From the NCBI GenBank assembly GCA_902595145.1, contig CACJOU010000001.1, forward strand, positions 1 through 64,000: a DNA stretch of 64,000 bases, read 5' to 3'. Below are positions 17,344 through 26,251 of this stretch, piece after piece. Position 1 is the first letter of the stretch. Every line of letters starts with the position of its first letter. The position numbers and the translations under genes were made by a program. Below the pieces are notes generated by a model. That model worked only from the letters and a program-made list of their open reading frames with translations. It searched no databases and had not been told where the DNA came from. The DNA is from an uncultured SAR116 cluster alpha proteobacterium. Its GTDB lineage: Bacteria > Pseudomonadota > Alphaproteobacteria > Puniceispirillales > Marisalimonadaceae.

Positions 17344-18087
17344 TTAGATTTCATTTTTTATTCTGTGTTTTCTTTTTCTAAGTTTTTCATTAGTAGGTAC
17401 CATATGACTCATAATTCCATTTTTTACTCTACCTAATTTTACCATTACCATCGTGGAAATAATATTAAGACATATTTTTTGAGCAGTACCTGCTTTAAGT
17501 CTTGTAGACCCTGCAATTATTTCTTCATTAGTATTGAGAACAATTTTATGATCGCCATATCTTAATATCTTACCTTTACTATTATTACTGATAACTATAG
17601 TTAGTGCATTTTTGAGATTTGCTTTTTCTAATACTTTACACGTAAATGGTGTGTTTCCACTAGCAGCAAGTCCTATAACAACATCTTCCTTACAGATTTG
17701 TTTTTCGGAAAAAATTTTTTCTGCCATTTTCTCATTATCTTCAGCATTTTCAATAGCGTTTAATAAAGCCTCTTTACCACCTGCTATGATAAAATCTAAG
17801 CGGTCTTTTGGCCAACTAAACGTTGGGTAAAGTTCTACACCGTCTTGCACACCTATTCTGGCAGACGTGCCAGCCCCCACATATACTAATCTTCCTTTTG
17901 GGTATTTTAATATATGCTCATATATTGAATTAATTGCAATCTCGATAAATTTTGCAGACTTAGCCACCTCTAAGGATGCATTTTTTTGTTCTTGTATAAT
18001 TAAAGATATACCATCAGAAATATTTAAATGATCAATAGGTTTACTTTTATTATACAAAAGTTCAGTTTTAGGTATATTTTCAGACAT
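17344..18087 (-). CDS. murQ: N-acetylmuramic acid 6-phosphate etherase (short form)
   Basis: MurQ removes D-lactate from MurNAc-6-P to give GlcNAc-6-P during peptidoglycan recycling. The SIS domain is intact: GAGTSARIG (71-79) binds the sugar phosphate, the catalytic Glu85 lies in QDGVELYPTF and the second catalytic Glu116 in ENAEDN; AASGNTPF and GSTRLKAGTAQK are family signatures. At 247 residues it lacks roughly the last 50 residues of typical MurQ (about 300), ending soon after PTNEKLRKRKHRIK. No continuation in another frame was found before the convergent stop at 17322, so the C-terminal helical cap is genuinely missing. Divergent from anmK across 47 bp, suggesting shared control. Confidence 0.85.
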   Translation of the reverse strand: MSENIPKTELLYNKSKPIDHLNISDGISLIIQEQKNASLEVAKSAKFIEIAINSIYEHILKYPKGRLVYVGAGTSARIGVQDGVELYPTFSWPKDRLDFIIAGGKEALLNAIENAEDNEKMAEKIFSEKQICKEDVVIGLAASGNTPFTCKVLEKANLKNALTIVISNNSKGKILRYGDHKIVLNTNEEIIAGSTRLKAGTAQKICLNIISTMVMVKLGRVKNGIMSHMVPTNEKLRKRKHRIKNEI

Positions 18088-18134
18088 GGTTAAATATATA
18101 TAATTTAAAAATTTTTAAAAAGGTTAATTTACCA

Positions 18135-19238
18135 TTGCAATATAAGTACTTAAATATAATCGGCCTAATGACTGGAACTAGTATGGATGGTATAGATATA
18201 AGCCTAGTTCAAACAAATGGAGTTGAATTAAAAAGATTAAATAAAAATTACTTCTATAAATATAGTAAAAATACAAAAAAAAAATTAATAAATATCTTAC
18301 ATACAGATATTAATATTAATTTAAAAAGAAGGAAATGTTTGGACAATTTTGTTACAAATGAACATTATTTAGCTTTAAAAGATTTAGATATTGTCAATAA
18401 ATGTGATTTAATCGGTTTTCACGGTCAAACCATATATCATAATGCAGAAAACAAAATTTCTATTCAACTTGGTGATCCAAAACTATTATCAAAAATGCTA
18501 AAGAAAAATGTTGTTTATAATTTTAGATCAAATGATCTTGTGTTAGGAGGTCAAGGTGCACCTATAGCCCCAATTTACCATAAATTTATAATGGAAAAAC
18601 TTAATCTTCAACTACCAGCTTGTATTATCAATATTGGAGGAATTGCAAATTTAACTTACTGGGATGGTGAAAAATTAATTGGATTTGATACCGGGCCTGG
18701 TAATGTTCTAATGGACGATTATTCTATGACCGTGTTTAAAAAAAATTTTGATGAAAAAGGTAAAATAGCTTCTAAAGGAATTTCAATTAAAGCAGAAGTT
18801 AAAAAATTTTTACAACATTCTTATTTTAAAAAATCACCCCCAAAGTCTCTTGATAAATATTCATTTATAAATACTTACAAAGAATTAATATCAAAAAATT
18901 ATTCAAGCTATGATATTATGGCAACTTTATTGGAATTTACGTCAGAATCTATTGCAAAAAGTTTAGACGTTTTACCAAAAAAAACTAATAAAATTATATT
19001 TACTGGTGGTGGGTATCGCAATCATTATTTAATAAAAAAATTAAAAGATAGATTAAATATTGAAATAATTGACGAAAAAAAATTAGAACTTAACTTTGAT
19101 TATATAGAGGCTGAACTAATCGCTTACTTGTCTGCAAGATCTATTCATGGATTACCATTTACGTTTCCATCAACTACAGGTGTCTTAAAGCCTTCATCTG
19201 GAGGTGAGTTATATAAGTTTTATAAAAAGCCATTTTGA
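18135..19238 (+). CDS. anmK: Anhydro-N-acetylmuramic acid kinase
   Basis: AnmK opens the 1,6-anhydro ring of anhMurNAc while phosphorylating it, making MurNAc-6-P, the substrate of MurQ encoded next door. The 367-residue length is standard. The ASKHA-fold phosphate loop MTGTSMDGID is at 12-21, FHGQTIYH at 95-102, INIGGIANLT at 165-174, and Asp185 in FDTGPGN is the catalytic base. The second nucleotide motif FTGGGYRN follows in the C-terminal half. The start is a TTG at 18135, chosen because no ATG precedes the conserved motif and an AAAAAGG stretch lies about 11 nt upstream. The last 19 nt overlap the convergent PIG-L gene. Confidence 0.93.
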   Translation: MQYKYLNIIGLMTGTSMDGIDISLVQTNGVELKRLNKNYFYKYSKNTKKKLINILHTDININLKRRKCLDNFVTNEHYLALKDLDIVNKCDLIGFHGQTIYHNAENKISIQLGDPKLLSKMLKKNVVYNFRSNDLVLGGQGAPIAPIYHKFIMEKLNLQLPACIINIGGIANLTYWDGEKLIGFDTGPGNVLMDDYSMTVFKKNFDEKGKIASKGISIKAEVKKFLQHSYFKKSPPKSLDKYSFINTYKELISKNYSSYDIMATLLEFTSESIAKSLDVLPKKTNKIIFTGGGYRNHYLIKKLKDRLNIEIIDEKKLELNFDYIEAELIAYLSARSIHGLPFTFPSTTGVLKPSSGGELYKFYKKPF

Positions 19239-19909
19239 TTATGAATATGGAAAGGCTTTAATTTAAGAGACTGTGGCAAAATATCTCTAATGTCAGAAAA
19301 AGGAAATGAAGGTTTAAAGGCAAATGCTTCAGCATATCTTCCCTTTGGAGCATTGCACTGCGCAGCCCTGTAAGCATTCATTAATTTGAACAAATCTACA
19401 AATCTTTTTGGATCTTGAGTTTTGTGTTTTAAAATTGCTTCCTCTTTTAATAAACAAAAATCAGTTATGTCAAAGTAAAAGGTAGGATCAAAATTTACAC
19501 CCATCATGGTATCACAATATAATATTGGTACATAATGACTTACCACTCTACTTGTTAACAATGATAAGGATCTATGATCGGAATGATAATCATTTTGTGA
19601 ATGAGTAATAATAAGGTCTGGCATAATATTTAATATGTTTTCTTTAATTATTTTATTATGTTTAGGGTCTTCACCTAACTCACCATCTGGTATATTTAAG
19701 AAAGTAGGTTTTGATAATTTTTTTAAACCGGCAATAGCCTCCTTTTTTCTTTTTTGTGATAAAATCTTACCTCCTGGGTAACCTCCTTTAGAACCATCCG
19801 TTGCTATCATGGTGTATACTTCATTACCTTCTTTTTTATAAATTGACGCTAAGCCAAACATAAAAATCTCGATATCGTCAGGATGAGCACCAAGAGCTAA
19901 AATTTTCAT
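19220..19909 (-). CDS. PIG-L / LmbE family N-acetylglucosamine-type deacetylase
   Basis: A 229-residue zinc-dependent deacetylase of the PIG-L/LmbE superfamily, which acts on GlcNAc-containing substrates such as GlcNAc-PI, mycothiol/bacillithiol precursors and chitobiose-like sugars. The metal and catalytic residues are present as AHPDD (8-12) and HSDH (109-112), plus ATDGSKGG near 36-43. The protein is cytoplasmic, with no signal peptide. It is convergent with anmK (19-nt overlap) and divergent from the GH84 gene (56-bp gap). Placement among amino-sugar recycling genes suggests a role in GlcNAc handling, possibly removing acetyl groups from GlcNAc released by the GH84 enzyme; this is inference. 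Confidence 0.8.
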   Translation of the reverse strand: MKILALGAHPDDIEIFMFGLASIYKKEGNEVYTMIATDGSKGGYPGGKILSQKRKKEAIAGLKKLSKPTFLNIPDGELGEDPKHNKIIKENILNIMPDLIITHSQNDYHSDHRSLSLLTSRVVSHYVPILYCDTMMGVNFDPTFYFDITDFCLLKEEAILKHKTQDPKRFVDLFKLMNAYRAAQCNAPKGRYAEAFAFKPSFPFSDIRDILPQSLKLKPFHIHNQNGFL

Positions 19910-19965
19910 TATGTTTTTCTCCTTATTAAGATATTATAATATTCTAATATAAACAAAGATATCAA

Positions 19966-21120
19966 ATGAAAAAGAAAACAAATAAAGATAGTTTTACAGG
20001 CTATATTGAAGGTTACTATGGCAAACTTTTGTCATGGGAAAGCCGGGAATTAATAATTAAATCTCTATGTAAAAATAATCTTAATACTTATTTCTACGCC
20101 CCGAAAGAGGATGTAAATCATAGGTTATGTTGGAAAAAAAAATACAGTAAAAAGTGGCGTTTAAATTTTCGCAAATTTGCAAAAATATGCAATGAAAATA
20201 AAATTAAAGTTATTGCAGGCATTGCACCTGGATTAGATTTTAATTTCAAACAATTAAATACCAAAATTAATAAAAAATCAGATTTTGAGTTTCTTTTTGA
20301 AAAAGCAGAGCAATTGCTCAATGATGGAGCAACATCAATAGCTTTAATGTTGGATGATATTCCAGCCGATTTTAAAAAAAAATTTGGTAATGAGGTATCA
20401 GAGGGAAAATATCACGGTCTTTTAACTAACATGCTATTCAAAAAATTAGGTAAAAAAATCTTTTTTGTCCCTAGGATATATGCTGATGAGTTAATTAAGT
20501 ATGATCCAAATTATTTAAATGACTTAAGTAAGATCCTAGATCCTGAAATAATAGTCTTTTATTGTGGAAAAAATGTCGTCTCAAAAACTTTAAAAAATTA
20601 TAAATTTATAAAAAAAATTTTACAAAATAGAATAATTTTTTGGGACAATTACTATGCAAATGACTATTGTCCAAGGCGACTTTTCGTAGGGCCATATTTT
20701 GGAAGACAAAAAATTAATGATATTATGATTAATCCTACAGGATTAATAAACACAGATCTTTTAATCTTAGACATTTTTGCCAATAATTTTAATAGTAAGC
20801 CCTGTTTAAAAGAATGGGAGAAAATACTGAATAAACACGGCATCCCAAAAAGTTTTTTTAAAGTAAAAAGATATTTTTTATTACCAGATTTTGGATCAAA
20901 TCCAACAGTTAAAAAATTTAATATTAAAATAAAAGATTTAGAATTATTAGACTTACTTTTGTGGAAATGGAAAGGAAATTTATCTAGAGAATGGTATCCT
21001 TTTATTTTTGGGTTGAAGCAAGATTTACAAATAAGTGAAAAACTTTTAACCTCAGAACGAAAGATTAAAACTCAAACCGCACCTCTATCTAAATTTTTAT
21101 TAAAAGGAGAATTGGAATGA
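19966..21120 (+). CDS. GH84-family beta-N-acetylglucosaminidase (O-GlcNAcase/NagJ-like)
   Basis: A 384-residue TIM-barrel glycosidase of family GH84, which removes terminal beta-GlcNAc by substrate-assisted catalysis. The opening TGYIEGYYGKLLSW (11-24) is the family's first barrel strand, NTYFYAPKEDVNHR (40-53) the second and VIAGIAPGLDF (82-92) the third; the catalytic Asp pair Asp130-Asp131 lies in ALMLDDIPADF. WDNYYANDYCP is the later active-site strand. There is no signal peptide and no carbohydrate-binding module, unlike the secreted clostridial enzymes, so it is probably cytoplasmic. Its TGA overlaps the mmsB start by 4 nt. In a cluster with anmK, murQ and ampG it could fill the place of NagZ; human-type O-GlcNAc removal is a less likely role. 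Confidence 0.8.
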   Translation: MKKKTNKDSFTGYIEGYYGKLLSWESRELIIKSLCKNNLNTYFYAPKEDVNHRLCWKKKYSKKWRLNFRKFAKICNENKIKVIAGIAPGLDFNFKQLNTKINKKSDFEFLFEKAEQLLNDGATSIALMLDDIPADFKKKFGNEVSEGKYHGLLTNMLFKKLGKKIFFVPRIYADELIKYDPNYLNDLSKILDPEIIVFYCGKNVVSKTLKNYKFIKKILQNRIIFWDNYYANDYCPRRLFVGPYFGRQKINDIMINPTGLINTDLLILDIFANNFNSKPCLKEWEKILNKHGIPKSFFKVKRYFLLPDFGSNPTVKKFNIKIKDLELLDLLLWKWKGNLSREWYPFIFGLKQDLQISEKLLTSERKIKTQTAPLSKFLLKGELE

Positions 21121-21989
21121 CAAAAATTGGTTTTATTGGTTTAGGTAATATGGGAGCTAAAATGACAATCAACCTTCTTAAAGCTAATTATGAGGTTATT
21201 GGTTACGATATAAATAAAGAATTTATGAAAAATCTATTGCCCAAAGGCCTGAAGCAGGCCACTAGTTTAAATGATATCCCAGAAGATACAGATATTTTGA
21301 TTACAATGTTACCTAATGGTGACATTGTAGAAGAAATTTATGATAATATAGTAGATAAATTTACGCCTGGTACTCTATTTGTGGACTGCTCAACCATTGA
21401 GGTAAATAAAGCTAAGCAACTTCATAAGAAATGTGAAGATAAAAACATCTTATCTCTTGATGCTCCGGTTTCGGGGGGTGTAGGTGGAGCAGAACAAGCA
21501 ACATTAACATTTATGGTTGGCGGGACAGAAAAAGCTTATAAAATGATGTTACCCATATTTGAAGTAATGGGGAAAAAATCATTATTGTGTGGTTCCTCCG
21601 GTTCAGGACAAGCAACAAAAGCATGTAATAATATGTTGTTAGCAACTACTATGATTGGTGTAGGAGAAGCCTTTTCTTTGGGGCAGAATTTAGGTTTGGA
21701 TCCAGAAAAATTATTCGAAATATTGTCAACCTCAACTGGTTCCTGTTGGGCTATAAACAGCTACTGCCCTATAAAAGGTGTTGGGCCTACAAGTCCAGCA
21801 GACAATGATTTTAGACCTGGTTTCTCAGCTGATCTGATGCTAAAGGATCTTACTATAGCGCTCAAGGCTATTGAAAGTACAAATACTTCAGCACCATTTG
21901 GTAAAAACTCAAAAGAAAATTTTGAAAGAATGGTTAATGGAAACCAAGGATCCTTAGACTTTTCGGCTATTACAAAATTTAATGAATAA
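21117..21989 (+). CDS. mmsB: 3-hydroxyisobutyrate dehydrogenase (beta-hydroxyacid dehydrogenase family)
   Basis: A 290-residue NAD-dependent dehydrogenase close to MmsB, which oxidises 3-hydroxyisobutyrate to methylmalonate semialdehyde in valine breakdown. Motifs are GLGNMG (8-13) for NAD, DAPVSGG (115-121) for substrate, and Lys168 in GQATKACNN as the catalytic Lys. GSCWAINSYCPIKGVGPTSPADNDFRPGF is characteristic of true HIBADH among the family. It overlaps GH84 by 4 nt, so it shares its transcript although the functions appear unrelated. A strong inverted repeat immediately after the coding end serves as terminator. A related family member such as tartronate semialdehyde reductase is less likely given the C-terminal motif. 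Confidence 0.85.
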   Translation: MTKIGFIGLGNMGAKMTINLLKANYEVIGYDINKEFMKNLLPKGLKQATSLNDIPEDTDILITMLPNGDIVEEIYDNIVDKFTPGTLFVDCSTIEVNKAKQLHKKCEDKNILSLDAPVSGGVGGAEQATLTFMVGGTEKAYKMMLPIFEVMGKKSLLCGSSGSGQATKACNNMLLATTMIGVGEAFSLGQNLGLDPEKLFEILSTSTGSCWAINSYCPIKGVGPTSPADNDFRPGFSADLMLKDLTIALKAIESTNTSAPFGKNSKENFERMVNGNQGSLDFSAITKFNE

Positions 21990-22010
21990 AGCTATTTAAA
22001 TAGCTTTATT
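21985..22010. terminator. Bidirectional terminator hairpin between mmsB and hppA
   Basis: AATAAAGCTAT, a TTAA loop, then ATAGCTTTATT form a perfect 11-bp inverted repeat that includes the mmsB stop codon, with T-rich sequence after it on the + strand and A-rich sequence before it. It lies between convergent genes, 11 nt from the hppA stop, so it can end both transcripts. Confidence 0.75.
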
Positions 22011-22020
22011 ATTACTTTTA

Positions 22021-24027
22021 TTAAACTAATAGTGGAGCAATAACTAAACTAACTATAGCCATAACATTAATCAAAATGTTCATTGATGGTCCAGATGTAT
22101 CTTTTAGTGGGTCACCGACTGTATCTCCAACAACTGCTGCTTTATGAACTTCTGATCCTTTACCACCAAAGTTTCCTTTTTCTACAAACTTTTTAGCATT
22201 ATCCCAAGCACCTCCAGAATTTGACATCATCAAGGCCATCATAACGCAACATATAAGTGCACCACCTAACATTCCCCCAAGTGCTTTTGGACCAAGTAAA
22301 AAACCTATGATTACTGGTGACAAAACAGCTAGAGCTCCAGGTGCTATCATCTTTCTTAAAGCGGCTCTAGTTGCAATATCTACACAACTTGCAGTATCTG
22401 GTTTTGCTTTACCCTCTAACAAACCTGGGATTTCTTTGAATTGCCTTCTAATTTCTTTAATCATATCAAAAGCAGCATCACCAACTGCAGTCATTGTCAT
22501 AGAACTAACTAAAAATGGAAATATACCTCCTAAGAACATACCACACAAAACTAATGGATCGTTAATAGCTAAGACAAAACTTTCATCAGAAATTGATATT
22601 TTTTCTATATATGCGCTAATAAGGGCCAATGCAGCTAAAGCTGCAGCGCTTATTGCAAAACCTTTACCAATAGCTGCGGTAGTGTTTCCAACTTCATCAA
22701 GTGAGTCTGTGATTTCTCTAGTTTCTTTACCCATCTCAGACATTTCAGCAATACCTCCAGCATTGTCGGCAACTGGTCCATAAGCATCTATTGCCATAGT
22801 GATACCAACTGTACTTAACATTCCAACTGCAGCTATACCAACTCCGTAGAGTCCAGCGTATATATTTGATATAAAAATTATAGATACAATTGTTAAAACT
22901 GGAATTGCAACTGATTGCATACCTGTTGCCAAACCTGATATTAAAACAGTAGCAGAACCGGTTTCTCCATCTTTAGCTATTTTTTCTACAGGGCTTCCTC
23001 CAGTATAATATTCAGTAATTAATCCAACAACTATACCTCCAACTGAACCAACAAGCACAGCAATCCAAACACCAACAGCAACATTCATTAAATCAACCAA
23101 AAAATAAGACAACACTACAAAAAGTACCGCAGATCCTATTGTACCATATCTTAGAGCTGTTTCTGCACTTTTCGAAGAAAAAGCTTTTACAGTTAATATA
23201 CCTAGCAAAGAACATATGATACCTAAAGAGGCTAAGGCTAAGGGCATGAATTGAAGTAGGTACTGATTACCACCTAACGAGTTAATAGTAGCGCTAGTCA
23301 TTGAAGCAGCTAAGGCTATGCACGCAATCATAGATCCACAATATGATTCAAAAATATCAGAACCCATTCCAGCAACATCCCCAACATTATCTCCAACATT
23401 ATCCGCAATTACTCCAGGGTTTCTTGGGTCATCTTCAGGAATTCCAGCCTCTACCTTTCCCACAAGGTCAGCTCCAACATCTGCGCTTTTAGTAAATATG
23501 CCACCACCAACTCTTGAAAATAAAGCTACCGATGAAGCGCCCATTGCAAATCCTTCAATTGCATGTATTGTTTTGATATCACCTGCAAATAAATAAAATA
23601 ATATTCCCACACCAAACAAACCCATTGCGGCCACTGTAAGTCCCATGATCGAGCCACCAAAAAAGGCTATGTTTAATGCTTCAGCTGCACCTTTTTCTTT
23701 AGCAGCAACTGCAGTTCTCACGTTTGCCTTAGTTGCTGAATACATACCTATAAAACCTGCAGTACCTGAACACAAAGCTCCAAGCATAAATGATATAGCA
23801 GTTTGCCAACCAAGAGAGAAATATAATGCTGCTATACATACTAAGCAAAAAATAGCTAGCCTTTTATATTCTGCAGACATAAAGACCATTGCACCTAGGT
23901 GAATTTCATCTCCAATTTCTTTAACACGCCCTTCACCCTCCGATGAGGACTTCACCTTAAGATATACAAAATAAGCTGATAATAGTCCAAGAAGACCAAG
24001 AATTACTGATATTAATGAATATGGCAT
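22021..24027 (-). CDS. hppA: Membrane-bound ion-pumping pyrophosphatase, K+-dependent type
   Basis: A 668-residue integral membrane enzyme with about 16 helices that couples hydrolysis of pyrophosphate to H+ (or Na+) export. The catalytic motifs are complete: EAGIPEDDPRNP (193-204), DNVGDNVGD (209-217), YGPVADNAGGIAEM (416-429) and the C-terminal VGDTVGDPLKDTSGPSMN. The segment GNTTAAIGKG (447-456) has Ala where K+-independent enzymes carry Lys (GNTTKA), which assigns it to the K+-dependent subfamily. Proton versus sodium pumping cannot be settled by eye. It stands alone: a 75-bp gap (24028-24102) separates it from the upstream L,D-transpeptidase gene and holds its promoter. Confidence 0.95.
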   Translation of the reverse strand: MPYSLISVILGLLGLLSAYFVYLKVKSSSEGEGRVKEIGDEIHLGAMVFMSAEYKRLAIFCLVCIAALYFSLGWQTAISFMLGALCSGTAGFIGMYSATKANVRTAVAAKEKGAAEALNIAFFGGSIMGLTVAAMGLFGVGILFYLFAGDIKTIHAIEGFAMGASSVALFSRVGGGIFTKSADVGADLVGKVEAGIPEDDPRNPGVIADNVGDNVGDVAGMGSDIFESYCGSMIACIALAASMTSATINSLGGNQYLLQFMPLALASLGIICSLLGILTVKAFSSKSAETALRYGTIGSAVLFVVLSYFLVDLMNVAVGVWIAVLVGSVGGIVVGLITEYYTGGSPVEKIAKDGETGSATVLISGLATGMQSVAIPVLTIVSIIFISNIYAGLYGVGIAAVGMLSTVGITMAIDAYGPVADNAGGIAEMSEMGKETREITDSLDEVGNTTAAIGKGFAISAAALAALALISAYIEKISISDESFVLAINDPLVLCGMFLGGIFPFLVSSMTMTAVGDAAFDMIKEIRRQFKEIPGLLEGKAKPDTASCVDIATRAALRKMIAPGALAVLSPVIIGFLLGPKALGGMLGGALICCVMMALMMSNSGGAWDNAKKFVEKGNFGGKGSEVHKAAVVGDTVGDPLKDTSGPSMNILINVMAIVSLVIAPLLV

Positions 24028-24102
24028 TTACAAACCCCAAATTTATTTAAAAAAGTACTTTTAATTCGATTAATTAAATCTGTAAAGTTTTAATTTTTTT
24101 AG

Positions 24103-24642
24103 CTAGTTTTGAACTTTTATATATGTGTTACGATTAAGATTTCCTAGCAAAAAAACTAAATCTTTTTTTTTCAAAGCAATACAACCTGAAGTTTTTCTAT
24201 TATCTGAGAAACTACAATGAATAAAAATTGCACTTCCCTTGTTTCTAATTGTTGGTGCAACATTGTGGGAGGTAACAATTATTATGTCATAAGCTTCGTC
24301 TTCTCTCCATAACTTTTCATAATTAATATTGAGCGGTTGAAAATCACTAATTTTTATATATTTGTTATACTTGTTACTTGTAATATCATCACACCACCCA
24401 CAATTCTTTGTGATTTTATTTACTTTCAAAACATTTTTTTTCTTGAATTTTGGTTTAAAAACTTTGTCTGATCTGTAATAAATTGTTTTAAAATACCATT
24501 TCCCTACAGGTGTGGTTTTATCACCCTCAGTTTTTTTAACAGCCTTCTCAAGACCCCCTTTACCTATTTGACATGGTAATACTTGATTGCCAACTTTTAG
24601 AAAATGTTTCTTATTCAGATTTACTACTAACCAATTTTTCAT
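24103..24642 (-). CDS. L,D-transpeptidase-fold (YkuD, COG3786-like) protein
   Basis: A 179-residue YkuD-domain protein. The family pattern is complete: an N-terminal CQIGKGGLEKAVKKTEGDKTTPVGKW (roughly residues 24-49), WCDDITSNKYNK, LWREDEAYD (111-119), and the catalytic GSAIFIHCS...TSGCIAL with His142 and Cys154. L,D-transpeptidases form 3-3 crosslinks or attach proteins to murein, but the COG3786-type short proteins are poorly characterised. No clear signal peptide is seen, which is odd for an enzyme that should meet peptidoglycan in the periplasm. It is consistent with the peptidoglycan theme of 16-26 kb. Divergent from the ampG-like gene across 89 bp. Confidence 0.8.
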   Translation of the reverse strand: MKNWLVVNLNKKHFLKVGNQVLPCQIGKGGLEKAVKKTEGDKTTPVGKWYFKTIYYRSDKVFKPKFKKKNVLKVNKITKNCGWCDDITSNKYNKYIKISDFQPLNINYEKLWREDEAYDIIIVTSHNVAPTIRNKGSAIFIHCSFSDNRKTSGCIALKKKDLVFLLGNLNRNTYIKVQN

Positions 24643-24731
24643 CGTAAGTAATTATAAATAATTTAATAAAAGAAAAAATATATTTTTATACAAAATAATA
24701 GTAAGATTTTAAAATTTTGGAAGATTAAATT

Positions 24732-26105
24732 ATGGTGCAGCAAAAACAAAGCTGGCTTCAATCAATTTTAGTTTACAAAGACTTAAGAATGCTAAAAATT
24801 TTACTTCTTGGTGCTATTAGTGGTTTTCCGTGGGTGCTGATTGCAAGTAGTTTAAGCCTTTGGCTAAAAGAGGAAGGATTGAGCAGATCAACTATTGGTT
24901 GGGCAGGTTTAATTTTTGGTGTTTACGCATTTAATTATTTATGGGCTCCATTAATTGATAGAATTCAAATACCTCTGATAACAAAAAAACTAGGCCACAG
25001 ACGAGCATGGATAGTTTTAATGCAAGTCATAATTTTAATAAGTTTGATAGTTTGGAGTTTAATAAACCCTTCTGAAAACTTAGCTCTATTAATTTCAGTA
25101 GGATTAGTTATTGCCGTTGCTTCAGCCACACAAGACATAACTGTTGATGCTTTAAGAATTGAACAAATAAATGAAAACGAAACAAAAGTTATGGCCGCCG
25201 GTGCTGCAATGGCAGTTGTTGGTTGGTGGACAGGATACAAATTAGGAGGCGTTTTAGCTTTATTTACAGCTGAAATTTTTGAGAATATGGGTATTGCTGA
25301 TTATTGGCAAACCACATTCTTAGTTTTAGGAGCAATTATAATTTTGATGAATATTGGTTTAATGTTTGTTTATGAGCCAGTTAAAACTGATAGAGAAGCA
25401 AAACAAAAAGAAACTGATAAAGCAATTCAAAAAAGATTTGGATCTAATAATTTAATAACTAACTTTTTTATATATATTACTGGAACTATAGGTGGGCCTA
25501 TAATAAGTTTTTTTAAAAAAAATGGCTTCGCAATTGCTGTCGGGATATTAGGTTTTATTTTCTTATTCAAGATTGGTGAAGCTTTTCTTGGAAGAATGTC
25601 TGTAATTTTTTATAAAGAAATTGGGTTTTCAAAAGGGCAGATTGCTATATACTCCAAGGGACTAGGTTGGATTACAACTATTGTGTTTACATTGTTAGGT
25701 GGTATCATGGCAATGAGAACAGGAACAATTAAAACAATGTTCTTTGCCGGCGGATTGATGGCACTAACTAACATTCTATTTGCTTTTTTGTATTGGACTG
25801 GAAAATCTGAATTGTTATTTGCCTTTGCTGTTATTGCTGATGATATTTCAGCTGCTTTTGCAACCGTGGCATTTGTTGCATTTATTTCATTATTAGTAGA
25901 TAGAACTTATACCGCTACCCAATACGCTTTACTTGCGTCTTTAGGAACTGCAGGCAGAACAACACTTGCATCATCTTCGGGAGCTCTAGTTGATTGGCTT
26001 AATGGAGACTGGGGAACTTTTTTTATATTAACCACAATAATGGTAACTCCATCTTTTATTTGTTTGTGGTTTATAAAAAATAAAATAAAAATTGGTGGAA
26101 AATAA
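24732..26105 (+). CDS. ampG: AmpG-like muropeptide permease (MFS)
   Basis: A 457-residue membrane protein with about 12 hydrophobic segments. It matches the AmpG family, which imports GlcNAc-anhMurNAc peptides from the periplasm: GAISGFPWVLIASSLSLWLKEEG near the N-terminus, the FNYLWAPLIDR segment (64-75), LGHRRAWIVL, and the strongly conserved ASATQDITVDALRIE (126-140). This permease would feed the cytoplasmic amidase, NlpC/P60, AnmK and MurQ encoded at 16-19 kb, completing a recycling route. The start ATG at 24732 follows AAATTTTGGAAG. A related acetyl-CoA-type or other PAT-family transporter is possible, but the neighbourhood favours AmpG. Confidence 0.75.
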   Translation: MVQQKQSWLQSILVYKDLRMLKILLLGAISGFPWVLIASSLSLWLKEEGLSRSTIGWAGLIFGVYAFNYLWAPLIDRIQIPLITKKLGHRRAWIVLMQVIILISLIVWSLINPSENLALLISVGLVIAVASATQDITVDALRIEQINENETKVMAAGAAMAVVGWWTGYKLGGVLALFTAEIFENMGIADYWQTTFLVLGAIIILMNIGLMFVYEPVKTDREAKQKETDKAIQKRFGSNNLITNFFIYITGTIGGPIISFFKKNGFAIAVGILGFIFLFKIGEAFLGRMSVIFYKEIGFSKGQIAIYSKGLGWITTIVFTLLGGIMAMRTGTIKTMFFAGGLMALTNILFAFLYWTGKSELLFAFAVIADDISAAFATVAFVAFISLLVDRTYTATQYALLASLGTAGRTTLASSSGALVDWLNGDWGTFFILTTIMVTPSFICLWFIKNKIKIGGK

Positions 26106-26251
26106 TTACATTTGAAAGTTTTAGTTTTAAACAATTTTATAAATTATTAATTGTTACCTTCTAGCCTTCCAAACAAATAACATTAATTCTTGTTTTTAAA
26201 AATAAACTGTATAAAAACATTTTTAGTTTAACTGATTATAATATAAATTTA

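Noticed and set aside
22307-23902. Several open frames on the + strand within hppA
   Set aside because: They mirror the Ala/Gly-rich hppA codons and the true gene has every catalytic motif.
26200-26251. TATAAT box before the O-antigen ligase gene
   Set aside because: No -35 element at 15-19 nt, and the distance to the ATG is only about 10 nt; AT-rich background makes the match weak.
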